From NCBI GenBank assembly GCA_934725735.1, contig CAKVCP010000058.1:1-12635 (forward strand): 12,635 bases of DNA. The letters run 5' to 3'. How positions within the stretch are numbered: the first letter of the stretch is position 1; every line of letters begins with the position of its first letter. A program made the translations under genes and the position numbers. Under the pieces are notes generated by a model. The model ran no database searches. It worked only from the letters and a program-made list of their open reading frames with translations, and was not told the origin of the DNA. Source of the stretch: an uncultured Thermoguttaceae bacterium (GTDB lineage: Bacteria > Planctomycetota > Planctomycetia > Pirellulales > Thermoguttaceae). Shown here in pieces: positions 1 to 6,220 of the stretch.

Positions 1-1
1 C

Positions 2-1006
2 TACAAATCACATTCGATCAAAGCAGAATGTGAAAAGATCTGTCGCACTCGGAGTCTTGCGACTCGTCGTCTTTTGGAATTTCGCGATAAATTTAGCGAC
101 GGCGATTCGATTAACGACGTGATTGGAGAAATTGTCGGGAGCCAATTAGTCGTCGATTTATATCATTACGAAACGACGTATTTCCATGAACGTCCGAGTG
201 AGGAGTTAAATCGACGTAGCGTCGAAGAAATTACGAGGATTCGAAAGCTCCTCGAAGGACGACCGGCGACGCTAGCGCTGGCGTCAACTTTTAAGAAATG
301 GTCCTTTTTAAGCGACTTTTTCTGGGATCGACGCGTTGTGGAAGACGCGGACAAACCCGTTTTTCCCGAAGGCTGGGAGATGGAACATTACCTCTATTTC
401 CAGGCGAGACTATATTCCATCTTCGCCAAGGGTGGGAAACGTCCCATATGGCTTCTCCGATTATTTGTAGACGCGTTGGTTCTCCACGCAAAACGCTATG
501 GCGGCCCTCTCGTTCGCAACGGCGGATTTTATTATCAATGCTTTGTTGAGTACTGCGTTCAACGTCGAGAGTGGAACGCTACCGTTAGCGCGTGCAAACA
601 GTTCCGCCTGAAAATGGACGACGCTTTTTCTCGGTCGTTAAATGAGAAAGAAACGCTCGAATTCAAGTTTTTGAATTTGAGAATGAAGATTGCGGAGGGA
701 TTGGCTCGCGTCGAACGTCGACATTGGGGGGATTTGAAGAAAGTCGCCGCAAGAGCCGAGGAAATCAAAGAGGATTTTCATTGGTTGTTTGAACGGCATT
801 TTTACGCTGCCAAACCGCTTTTGGCTACGGCTTATTACATTAACGCCCATCTCGAACTCGCGCGTAAAGATAAGGAGGGGGCGCTCAATAGCGCGCGTCG
901 AGCCCTTGAATTGATACGTCGAGCGGAATGTCGGGGGGCCGTTCATCCCTTGTGGAATATTCGCGAGCTTGTCGAAAACTTTATTTCCAAACATTCCTCG
1001 AATTAA
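2..1006 (+). CDS. Unrecognised helical (TPR-like) protein, 5' end missing
   Basis: The reading frame is open from base 2, and no stop lies between the window edge and the TTG at 74, so the gene almost certainly begins outside the window and TTG 74 is not its start. The visible part is 334 residues and ends at TAA 1004-1006. It has no signal peptide or membrane segment. The sequence is rich in Arg, Lys, Glu and aromatic residues and reads as mostly alpha-helical. The last 80 residues include a stretch (LELARKDKEGALNSARRALE) with the small/large residue spacing of a TPR-type helix pair. I do not recognise a family or a catalytic motif. The next gene follows on the same strand after about 165 nt with its own promoter, so co-transcription is not required. 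Function unknown; a scaffold or protein-binding role is only a guess from the repeat-like helices. Confidence 0.8.
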   Translation, partial: YKSHSIKAECEKICRTRSLATRRLLEFRDKFSDGDSINDVIGEIVGSQLVVDLYHYETTYFHERPSEELNRRSVEEITRIRKLLEGRPATLALASTFKKWSFLSDFFWDRRVVEDADKPVFPEGWEMEHYLYFQARLYSIFAKGGKRPIWLLRLFVDALVLHAKRYGGPLVRNGGFYYQCFVEYCVQRREWNATVSACKQFRLKMDDAFSRSLNEKETLEFKFLNLRMKIAEGLARVERRHWGDLKKVAARAEEIKEDFHWLFERHFYAAKPLLATAYYINAHLELARKDKEGALNSARRALELIRRAECRGAVHPLWNIRELVENFISKHSSN

Positions 1007-1077
1007 ATTGTAAAGGGAGAGCGCAGGAGACGATAGATAGACGAACGGCGTTCGAATATTCCCTAGGTCGACGCGAG

Positions 1078-1095
1078 CCGACCGTCGGGTATAAT
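1078..1095 (+). promoter_or_regulatory. Promoter -10 of the methyltransferase gene with adjoining palindrome
   Basis: A perfect TATAAT lies at 1090-1095, about 80 nt before the methyltransferase start. No good -35 box is seen at 16-18 nt. Directly upstream is CCGAC-C-GTCGG (1078-1088), a perfect inverted repeat with one central base, lying in the spacer where a repressor would block RNA polymerase. A second dyad (TCGGCGT 1105-1111, ACGCCGA 1125-1131) lies in the leader. The gene product has an HTH domain, so self-repression is plausible but is inference. Confidence 0.5.
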
Positions 1096-1104
1096 GGAAG
1101 AGGA

Positions 1105-1131
1105 TCGGCGTATGTAAGACGGGAACGCCGA
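1105..1131 (+). repeat. Inverted repeat in the methyltransferase leader
   Basis: TCGGCGT (1105-1111) and ACGCCGA (1125-1131) are exact inverse complements, 7 bp each, separated by 13 nt. The repeat sits just downstream of the TATAAT box, in the presumed 5' leader. It could be a second operator half-site pair or a weak RNA hairpin. No T-run follows, so it is not a terminator. Confidence 0.4.
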
Positions 1132-1173
1132 CGCGGAGACGAGCCTATTTGTTGATGTTGGGAGATCGTGATT

Positions 1174-2709
1174 GTGGCGACGTTTAATCACGTGAAGAGC
1201 TGTCGTGAGGCGCGTTCTCTTACGAGAGACGACTTAGCGACCCTTGCTAATATTTCTTCGGAGTTTCTACAGGCGGTGGAAGAGGATGGCGGGGATCTCT
1301 CGGTCGGCGTCGCCCTTCGATTGGCTCAGGCGCTTGGCGTTACGGTTGAGGAACTCTTTGCCGTTGCGGATCCTTTGCCGTCTCCGACGTCTCCCGAAAC
1401 TCAAGCGCCCTTGAGCGCCCCCTCTTCTGAGAAGAAGACGACGCGCAAGAAGGGCGCCTCTCGGACTCATTCGAAAACCTCGGTAAAGAACGCGGTCAAA
1501 CGGGACGCCGAAGTCGCCGCTCCTTCTTCCGACTCTTCTGAACCGGCGATTCAGGAGCCCCCGTACGTGCCTCGATTGAGCGTCGCCGATCCCTTCCTTC
1601 CCGAAGGCGATCCTTTCTTCTCGCTCGAAGAGGAAAAAGAAAGAGCGCAATTGCGCGTGGGCGCTCCGCGTAAGAGTCAAACGATTTCTTCCTACTATTC
1701 CAAAACGGCTACTGTCGAAGGCTTGGCGTCCTCGCCCCTTGGGCTCCAGGATTCGACGGAAGATCGCCCGATACGCTTTTTCGATCTGTTTTGCGGAGTC
1801 GGCGGATTTCGTTACGCTGCGGAGAGAGTTATTAAGAAAATGGGACGTCAGGGGCTCTGTTCCCTAAGTTGCGACGTCGATCCCTTTGCGCAGAGAAGTT
1901 ACGCGGCGAATTTTGGCGACAAACCCTTCGGCGATATCAAATTCCTCCCGTCGGCGGATATTCCGGACTTCGACCTTTTATTTGCCGGCTTTCCCTGTCA
2001 AACTTTTTCTATCATCGGTCTTCGAAAAGGATTTGCCGACGAAACTAAAGGTTCGCTCTTCTTTCAAATAGCGCGGATCTTACACGATAAGAGACCACGC
2101 GCTTTTGTTTTGGAGAATGTCCGTCAATTAACGACGCACGACGGCGGTCGAACCTTTGAAGTGATTCTGAGAGTCTTGCAGGACGAACTTGGGTATTATG
2201 TCGATTGGCGAGTATTGAACGCCTTAGATTGCGGTCTTCCTCAAAAACGCGAACGGGTTGTGATAGTCGGCTCGACGGCGCCTTTTGAAATGGAGTGGCC
2301 GAAGAAGACGCGCGACGGCAAGGAGCTCAAGGATATTCTTGAACCGGAAGAGAAGATACCGCGTCGTTTTTACGCCTCGCCGGAGATCGTGGCGAGCCGT
2401 AAGCGCCTGCATCAGTCGAAGTACTTTCCGGCGGTATGGCATGAGAATAAATCCGGGATTGTTTCGTCGTATCCGTACAGTTGCGCGCTTCGAGCGGGCG
2501 CGAGTCACAATTATCTCTTAGTGAATGGGGAGAGACGCTTTACGCCGTTGGAACTTCTTCGCCTTCAAGGTTTTCCGGACGATTTTAAGGTTGTGACGTC
2601 CTATTCTCAGCTTCGTAAGCAGATGGGGAACGCGGCGCCTGTAAATCTTGTCGAGAAAGCGCTTGAACGGTTCTTACCCCTTGTTTTCCAAGCGAAGAAG
2701 GAGAACTGA
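1174..2709 (+). CDS. C5-cytosine DNA methyltransferase with N-terminal XRE-type HTH domain
   Basis: This enzyme transfers a methyl group from S-adenosylmethionine to carbon 5 of a cytosine in a specific DNA site. Numbered from GTG 1174 (511 residues), an XRE/Cro-like HTH spans about 5-62, followed by a Pro/Ser/Lys-rich linker to about 195. The catalytic domain then shows motif I FDLFCGVGGFR (203-213), motif IV GFPCQTFS with nucleophile Cys275, motif VI ENV (314-316), motif VIII QKRER (357-361), motif IX around RLQGFP, and motif X GNAAP (485-489). The short target-recognition region (about 375-455) does not let me name the DNA site. GGGAG at 1160-1164 is 9 nt from GTG 1174 but only 3 nt from the in-frame GTG 1168, so I prefer 1174. 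The HTH resembles the autoregulatory N-termini of M.EcoRII and M.SsoII, but the roughly 130-residue linker is long. A vsr gene follows after 5 nt; no restriction enzyme gene is visible. Confidence 0.95.
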   Translation: MATFNHVKSCREARSLTRDDLATLANISSEFLQAVEEDGGDLSVGVALRLAQALGVTVEELFAVADPLPSPTSPETQAPLSAPSSEKKTTRKKGASRTHSKTSVKNAVKRDAEVAAPSSDSSEPAIQEPPYVPRLSVADPFLPEGDPFFSLEEEKERAQLRVGAPRKSQTISSYYSKTATVEGLASSPLGLQDSTEDRPIRFFDLFCGVGGFRYAAERVIKKMGRQGLCSLSCDVDPFAQRSYAANFGDKPFGDIKFLPSADIPDFDLLFAGFPCQTFSIIGLRKGFADETKGSLFFQIARILHDKRPRAFVLENVRQLTTHDGGRTFEVILRVLQDELGYYVDWRVLNALDCGLPQKRERVVIVGSTAPFEMEWPKKTRDGKELKDILEPEEKIPRRFYASPEIVASRKRLHQSKYFPAVWHENKSGIVSSYPYSCALRAGASHNYLLVNGERRFTPLELLRLQGFPDDFKVVTSYSQLRKQMGNAAPVNLVEKALERFLPLVFQAKKEN

Positions 2710-2714
2710 TCGTT

Positions 2715-3209
2715 TTGAAACCGCGTCGCGCGAAACTTCCGCCGTTGCCTGCGCTTCCCGCGAAAGGGGATGAAAGCGAAAAGAACGACGTCTTCACCTC
2801 GTCTAAACGTTCGGAGATCATGAGCCGCGTGCGTTCAACGCGTAATAAGTCGACGGAATTGCGCCTAATCGACGAGTTTCGCCGCCGTTCTCTCGTGGGA
2901 TGGCGACGAAATTCTAAGCTTTTTGGTCGACCTGATTTTGTCTTTCCCAAATTGCGTATTGCGGTTTTTGTCGACGGTTGTTTTTGGCACGGGCACGATT
3001 GTCGTAATACGAAGCCTAAAGATCACGCAGATTACTGGCGCGCTAAGATCGAACGCAATCGTTTGCGCGACGCCGCCGCCACAGAACGCTTGACCGCGCT
3101 AGGGTACTTAGTCATTCGCATTTGGGAATGTGATTTTAAGAAGGTCAATCAGGAGAAGCTTGACGCGAAATTGTTTCCGATCGCCGAGAAGCTCAGAGAA
3201 ATGCAATAA
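2715..3209 (+). CDS. vsr: Very short patch repair (Vsr) mismatch endonuclease
   Basis: Vsr nicks DNA 5' of the T in T:G mismatches left when 5-methylcytosine deaminates within a methyltransferase site, starting short-patch repair back to C. The 164-residue product aligns with E. coli Vsr over residues about 31-142. Catalytic Asp74 sits in GRPDFVF (E. coli Asp51), and His92 in CFWHGHDC matches His69. All four zinc ligands are in register: Cys89, His94, Cys96 and Cys139 (E. coli Cys66, His71, Cys73, Cys117). The 30-residue N-terminal extension is basic and Pro-rich and is not part of the E. coli protein. I chose TTG 2715 because it is the only acceptable start before the conserved core; AAGGAG at 2698-2703 lies 11 nt upstream, inside the end of the methyltransferase gene. 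The two genes are clearly co-transcribed, and Vsr presumably protects the sites its neighbour methylates. Confidence 0.95.
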   Translation: MKPRRAKLPPLPALPAKGDESEKNDVFTSSKRSEIMSRVRSTRNKSTELRLIDEFRRRSLVGWRRNSKLFGRPDFVFPKLRIAVFVDGCFWHGHDCRNTKPKDHADYWRAKIERNRLRDAAATERLTALGYLVIRIWECDFKKVNQEKLDAKLFPIAEKLREMQ

Positions 3210-3211
3210 AA

Positions 3212-3243
3212 AAAAGACCGCACGATAATTCGAACGGTCTTTT
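3212..3243. terminator. Bidirectional rho-independent terminator between convergent genes
   Basis: AAAAGACCG (3212-3220) pairs with CGGTCTTTT (3235-3243), a perfect 9-bp stem, with a few further pairs possible in the 14-nt loop. On the plus strand the stem ends in four T after vsr. On the minus strand it runs into eight or more T, which makes a strong terminator for the small basic protein gene. Confidence 0.85.
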
Positions 3244-3265
3244 AGATACTTTACGGTAGAAGAAA

Positions 3266-3475
3266 TCACTTCTTTTCGTCTGCGGCAGGATCCTTCGCCT
3301 TCTTTTTCTTCTTCAGGACGATCTTATAGACGCGAACCTTGGGAAGCCCTAAAGGGGAAGCCTCGTCCGTCCAGCGATCCTGGCTTTGAAGCTTCTCGAT
3401 ACGCTCAACTCTCGTAAGGACGTTGCGAGAACGCGAAACGCCCTTCTTAATCTTTAAACTCTTATCGATGGTCAT
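3266..3475 (-). CDS. PVC-type small basic protein, possibly ribosome-associated
   Basis: The product has 69 residues and is strongly basic, opening MTIDKSLKIKK and containing RNVLTRVERIEKL, then SPLGLPKVRVYKI, then a KKKKK run and a short charged tail. This pattern matches a small basic protein family I know from Planctomycetes, Verrucomicrobia and Chlamydiae; a ribosomal or RNA-binding role has been suggested for such proteins but I know of no proof. The frame stays open upstream to 3733, but the family start matches ATG 3473-3475, and GGAG (complement of 3483-3486) lies 7 nt before it, which settles the start. A promoter with a good -10 box lies about 170 nt upstream. The gene ends 23 nt before the shared terminator with vsr. 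Identification is from memory of the family, without a database search. Confidence 0.85.
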   Translation of the reverse strand: MTIDKSLKIKKGVSRSRNVLTRVERIEKLQSQDRWTDEASPLGLPKVRVYKIVLKKKKKAKDPAADEKK

Positions 3476-3643
3476 GATTCTACTCCAAACTAACGCGGTT
3501 GCTCGATCGCTCGAACTCGACCCGACGCTGCTAAAACGACGGACGTAACGCGCCAAGCACGGCGATTCGCCCGCGAAACGCTCGCAGGAAAACTGCGACG
3601 TACTGACGCCGCTCTGTCGCTCTTGCGAACTTATAGATACTAT

Positions 3644-3671
3644 AGTATAGCCCTTCTTCCTAACTATACAA
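3644..3671 (-). promoter_or_regulatory. Probable promoter of the small basic protein gene
   Basis: On the minus strand, TTGTAT (complement of 3666-3671) and TATACT (complement of 3644-3649) are spaced 16 nt apart. The -10 differs from consensus at one base; the -35 is weak. A perfect 12-bp palindrome, ATACTATAGTAT (3637-3648), overlaps the -10 and could be an operator. The implied leader is about 160 nt. Confidence 0.5.
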
Positions 3672-3695
3672 GGGGTGGGAGGCAATTTTGCTCCA

Positions 3696-4937
3696 TTAAC
3701 CTTCCATTCTCCCCTCCGCGTCTCCTGAATCAATTGTCTCTTTTTCGGCGGACGCCGAAAGGGGGAAGGTTTCTTGTTTTTTTTCTAAACGTTCAATCGC
3801 CTTTTCTTCTTGCCGAATTTTGTTACGCGCGGCGAATTCCAATATTGCCACGAGTAGAAGGATGAGTCCTGTTTGCCCTAGAACGACGATGGAGGTGATG
3901 AAATTCACTTGGTATAAGAAGAACGCCCCCGTCGCGCAAATCGCGGTGGTCAAGTAAATCGTCGCCACTGCCTGTCCGCGCGAAAGACCAAGCGCTACGA
4001 GACGATGAGAGTAGTGGTTTTTGTCTCCGACAAAAGGACTTGCCCCGTGTTTTAATCGGATTAAAACGACGCTCACCGTGTCGTAGAGGGGCGTCGCAAG
4101 GATAACGAAGGGGACGAAGATCGCGTTTCGCGGCGTCGATTCGCCGACAAAGGTCATCGAAAGCGTCGTGACGCCGAGAAGGAAGCCGATAAAATACGCT
4201 CCGCCGTCTCCCATAAACATTTTCGCCGGCGGTCGATTGAGGTGGAGAAAGCCGCATATGGCCCCCGAAAGAAGAACGAGAAAAGCCGCCAAAAAATACT
4301 GGGGTTCTCCCGACTCCGGATTGGGCGCAAAGGCGACGGCGACGACCGCCAGGAAGAGGGAGCAAATCGTCGAAACCCCCCCGGAGAGCGCGTCCATGTT
4401 GTCAAGCATATTGAAGGAGTTGACGAGCATGACGATCCATATGACGCTCAGAATCCATGTGAGAACAGGTAGATCGATGAAGAGGGTGGCGCGCCATCCA
4501 GCGGTGACTGCGACCGCCGCAACCAGAAATTCAACGCCTAACCGCAATTTCCAAGGGAGCGAAAAACGATCGTCAAGCGTTCCAAGAACGGCAAGGATTA
4601 ACGCAAGCCCTAAGAGCGCCCAGAGCTGAGGAAGGCGCGTCAAAAAGCCCTGAAAATGTTCCGCAAGGATCGACGGAATCGCGTTTAGAAGCTCTTGCGA
4701 ACCGCTTGAATGGCCAAGATACAGCGCGCACAACGATAGAAGGAGAAGAGGAATAACGACCCCCGCGCAGATACCAAGTCCTCCCCCCGTTGGAATCGGA
4801 TGCGAATGGATTTTCCGAAAGCCGGGTTTGTCTATCAATCCAATTGTCGGTCCGTATCGTTTTACGAACAAACAGGTTCCCAGACTGACGGCGTACGGAA
4901 TGACAAAGAGGAGCGCAACAAGAATAATTTTTTCCAT
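3696..4937 (-). CDS. MraY/WecA-family undecaprenyl-phosphate sugar-1-phosphate transferase
   Basis: This integral membrane enzyme moves a sugar-1-phosphate, in this family usually GlcNAc-1-phosphate, from a UDP-sugar onto undecaprenyl phosphate, the first step of a cell-surface polysaccharide. The 413-residue product has about ten hydrophobic segments. Family motifs appear in order: HPIPTGGGLGI (46-56), the Mg-binding LDDRF (121-125), NSFNMLDNMDALSGG (173-187), MGDGGAYFIGF (242-252) and the cytoplasmic-loop HYSHRL (308-313). The last 45 residues form a charged tail beyond the last membrane segment. It looks like WecA/TagO rather than MraY, which would sit in the mur cluster. I start at ATG 4937 because the first membrane helix follows at once. 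An in-frame TTG at 5003 would add 22 polar residues and overlap the upstream gene. No clear Shine-Dalgarno precedes either start. The sugar specificity cannot be read from sequence. Confidence 0.92.
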   Translation of the reverse strand: MEKIILVALLFVIPYAVSLGTCLFVKRYGPTIGLIDKPGFRKIHSHPIPTGGGLGICAGVVIPLLLLSLCALYLGHSSGSQELLNAIPSILAEHFQGFLTRLPQLWALLGLALILAVLGTLDDRFSLPWKLRLGVEFLVAAVAVTAGWRATLFIDLPVLTWILSVIWIVMLVNSFNMLDNMDALSGGVSTICSLFLAVVAVAFAPNPESGEPQYFLAAFLVLLSGAICGFLHLNRPPAKMFMGDGGAYFIGFLLGVTTLSMTFVGESTPRNAIFVPFVILATPLYDTVSVVLIRLKHGASPFVGDKNHYSHRLVALGLSRGQAVATIYLTTAICATGAFFLYQVNFITSIVVLGQTGLILLLVAILEFAARNKIRQEEKAIERLEKKQETFPLSASAEKETIDSGDAEGRMEG

Positions 4938-4974
4938 TTCGCTAACGTGAGGTCCGAATATTGATCTTTGTAAT

Positions 4975-5976
4975 TTAGGACGTTTGAATGTCGCTGCATC
5001 CAAGTATTAGAGCGTCGACAAATAAATCTGGCGAGTCGGTTTCAAGCGGAGTTGGGGGGAGTACCAGCTCGACGGATACGCCGTTTTCTTCCAATAAGGA
5101 AGGCGAGGGGAGGGGCTCTTCGCTAGGTTCTCTATTTATTAGATTGCGAGCCCCCATAAGATCGACAAATTTTTTGAAAATAGGCATTTTTTTCGAAACG
5201 GACGAGTCAAACGCGGGGCGTCTTTCTTCCTGTCGAGGCTCTGGAAGAAAGGCGTCGCGGAGGCTTTTTTCGCCAGATTGTCGTCGGTTGGTTTTTTCTG
5301 CGCCGTAGTTTTGGGCGACGATTTCAACGACGGGGGGGGTTGGAGGAATCGATTCAAAATCCACGAATTCGTTGGCGTCGATAACGCATGTGGACGTAGG
5401 TTCTGAATTTTGCGGAGTTTCTTGCGGTTCGTCTAAAGCGCGTTCTTCCGCGTAGACTTCGACCGTTTCCGTCGCCGACGTTTCTTCTGAATCTTGAGCC
5501 TCTTCATCCATTTCGATTGTGGACGGTTGCTCAGAGTCGAAAGGAACTCCTTCTATAGCGATGGGCTCAAGCTTTTCAGGTTCGATTTCTTCCGTCTTGA
5601 CCGCGTCCGGTTTCGTATGATTTTCAGCGTTGACGTCCAGAGGAGACGCGGAGACGTAGTCTATTTCTTCCTCCGACGCTGGCATTGGCGAAGAGCTCTC
5701 GGAGTCCGCGTCATAAAATGGGTAATCAACCCGCATTGGTTCCATTGAATCCTGAGGCGCCGGGGCTGGCGACGAATTGAGAAAGTTCTTTATCTGCTTG
5801 AGTACGGAGAGATTGGCAGTTCGCTCCGTACGACCGTCGCCATTATCGGCGAGGACGACCCAACCCTCTTGGGCGTCAGTCGACGTCGGATATTGAAGAT
5901 ACGTTGAAAGAGGCGCCTTATTGGGGGAAAGATCGGACGGCGCAACCTTCTTTCGTTCTATCCGTTCGTCTGCCAT
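4975..5976 (-). CDS. Acidic, probably disordered protein of unknown function
   Basis: The 333-residue product is unfamiliar. Residues about 75-220 are very rich in Glu, Asp, Pro, Ser and Thr and are probably disordered. The N-terminal 70 residues are more ordered (TYLQYPTSTDAQEGWVVLAD), as is a basic stretch near 245-285 (KKMPIFKKFVDLMGARNLIN) that could form an amphipathic helix. The C-terminus (PDLFVDALILGCSDIQTS) is hydrophobic. There is no signal peptide or membrane span, so it is likely cytoplasmic. I start at ATG 5976: GGGG lies 6 nt upstream, inside a possible alternative TTG start at 5988. The gene ends 37 nt before the WecA-like transferase on the same strand, so the two probably share a transcript. 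A role as a regulator or scaffold for glycan synthesis is only inference. An in-frame run of eight C (5332-5339 as G on the plus strand) is a potential slippage site. Confidence 0.8.
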   Translation of the reverse strand: MADERIERKKVAPSDLSPNKAPLSTYLQYPTSTDAQEGWVVLADNGDGRTERTANLSVLKQIKNFLNSSPAPAPQDSMEPMRVDYPFYDADSESSSPMPASEEEIDYVSASPLDVNAENHTKPDAVKTEEIEPEKLEPIAIEGVPFDSEQPSTIEMDEEAQDSEETSATETVEVYAEERALDEPQETPQNSEPTSTCVIDANEFVDFESIPPTPPVVEIVAQNYGAEKTNRRQSGEKSLRDAFLPEPRQEERRPAFDSSVSKKMPIFKKFVDLMGARNLINREPSEEPLPSPSLLEENGVSVELVLPPTPLETDSPDLFVDALILGCSDIQTS

Positions 5977-6051
5977 TTCTTTCCCCAAAAATACAAATCT
6001 TTATGAAAGTATCGTCGTTTGACACTGATCCGCTACAATGGAATCGTTTAG

Positions 6052-6057
6052 TATAAT
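6052..6057 (+). promoter_or_regulatory. Candidate -10 box for the epimerase-glycosylase unit
   Basis: A perfect TATAAT lies 163 nt before the epimerase ATG. No convincing -35 is correctly spaced; a perfect TTGACA at 6019-6024 is 27 nt away and therefore too far. On the opposite strand the same bases (6050-6055) read TATACT, so the site could serve divergent transcription. The rest of 5977-6220 is gene-free leader with only weak hairpins. Confidence 0.4.
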
Positions 6058-6220
6058 CGGCAAAGTCGGGTTCTTTTTTAAGGCTTTCTTCGAAAATAAA
6101 TAATATTCAAAGCGCGACTCGAAAATAGCCGACTTAGGGATATGCGGCGTTGTGCGACTCCGCCTTTTTCATGTTGGATTGAGGCTTGTTTTCGCGATCG
6201 TTTTAGTTTGCGAGGTGGTT

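Noticed and set aside
3476..3733. N-terminal extension of the small basic protein frame
   Set aside because: The extension has no family resemblance, crosses the promoter and overlaps the transferase gene; the internal ATG has a correctly spaced GGAG.
6019..6024. Perfect TTGACA as -35 for the epimerase promoter
   Set aside because: The nearest TATAAT is 27 nt away and TACAAT only 9 nt away; neither spacing works.
6144..6169. GC hairpin followed by five T in the epimerase leader, a possible attenuator
   Set aside because: The stem is only 4 bp with a loop of 11 or more nt, too weak to support a terminator or riboswitch call.
6152..6220. Upstream GTG extension giving the epimerase a hydrophobic N-terminus
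   Set aside because: Family members start at MKVLTVVGTRPE, and a good Shine-Dalgarno precedes ATG 6221. The hydrophobic stretch would place a cytoplasmic enzyme in the membrane.
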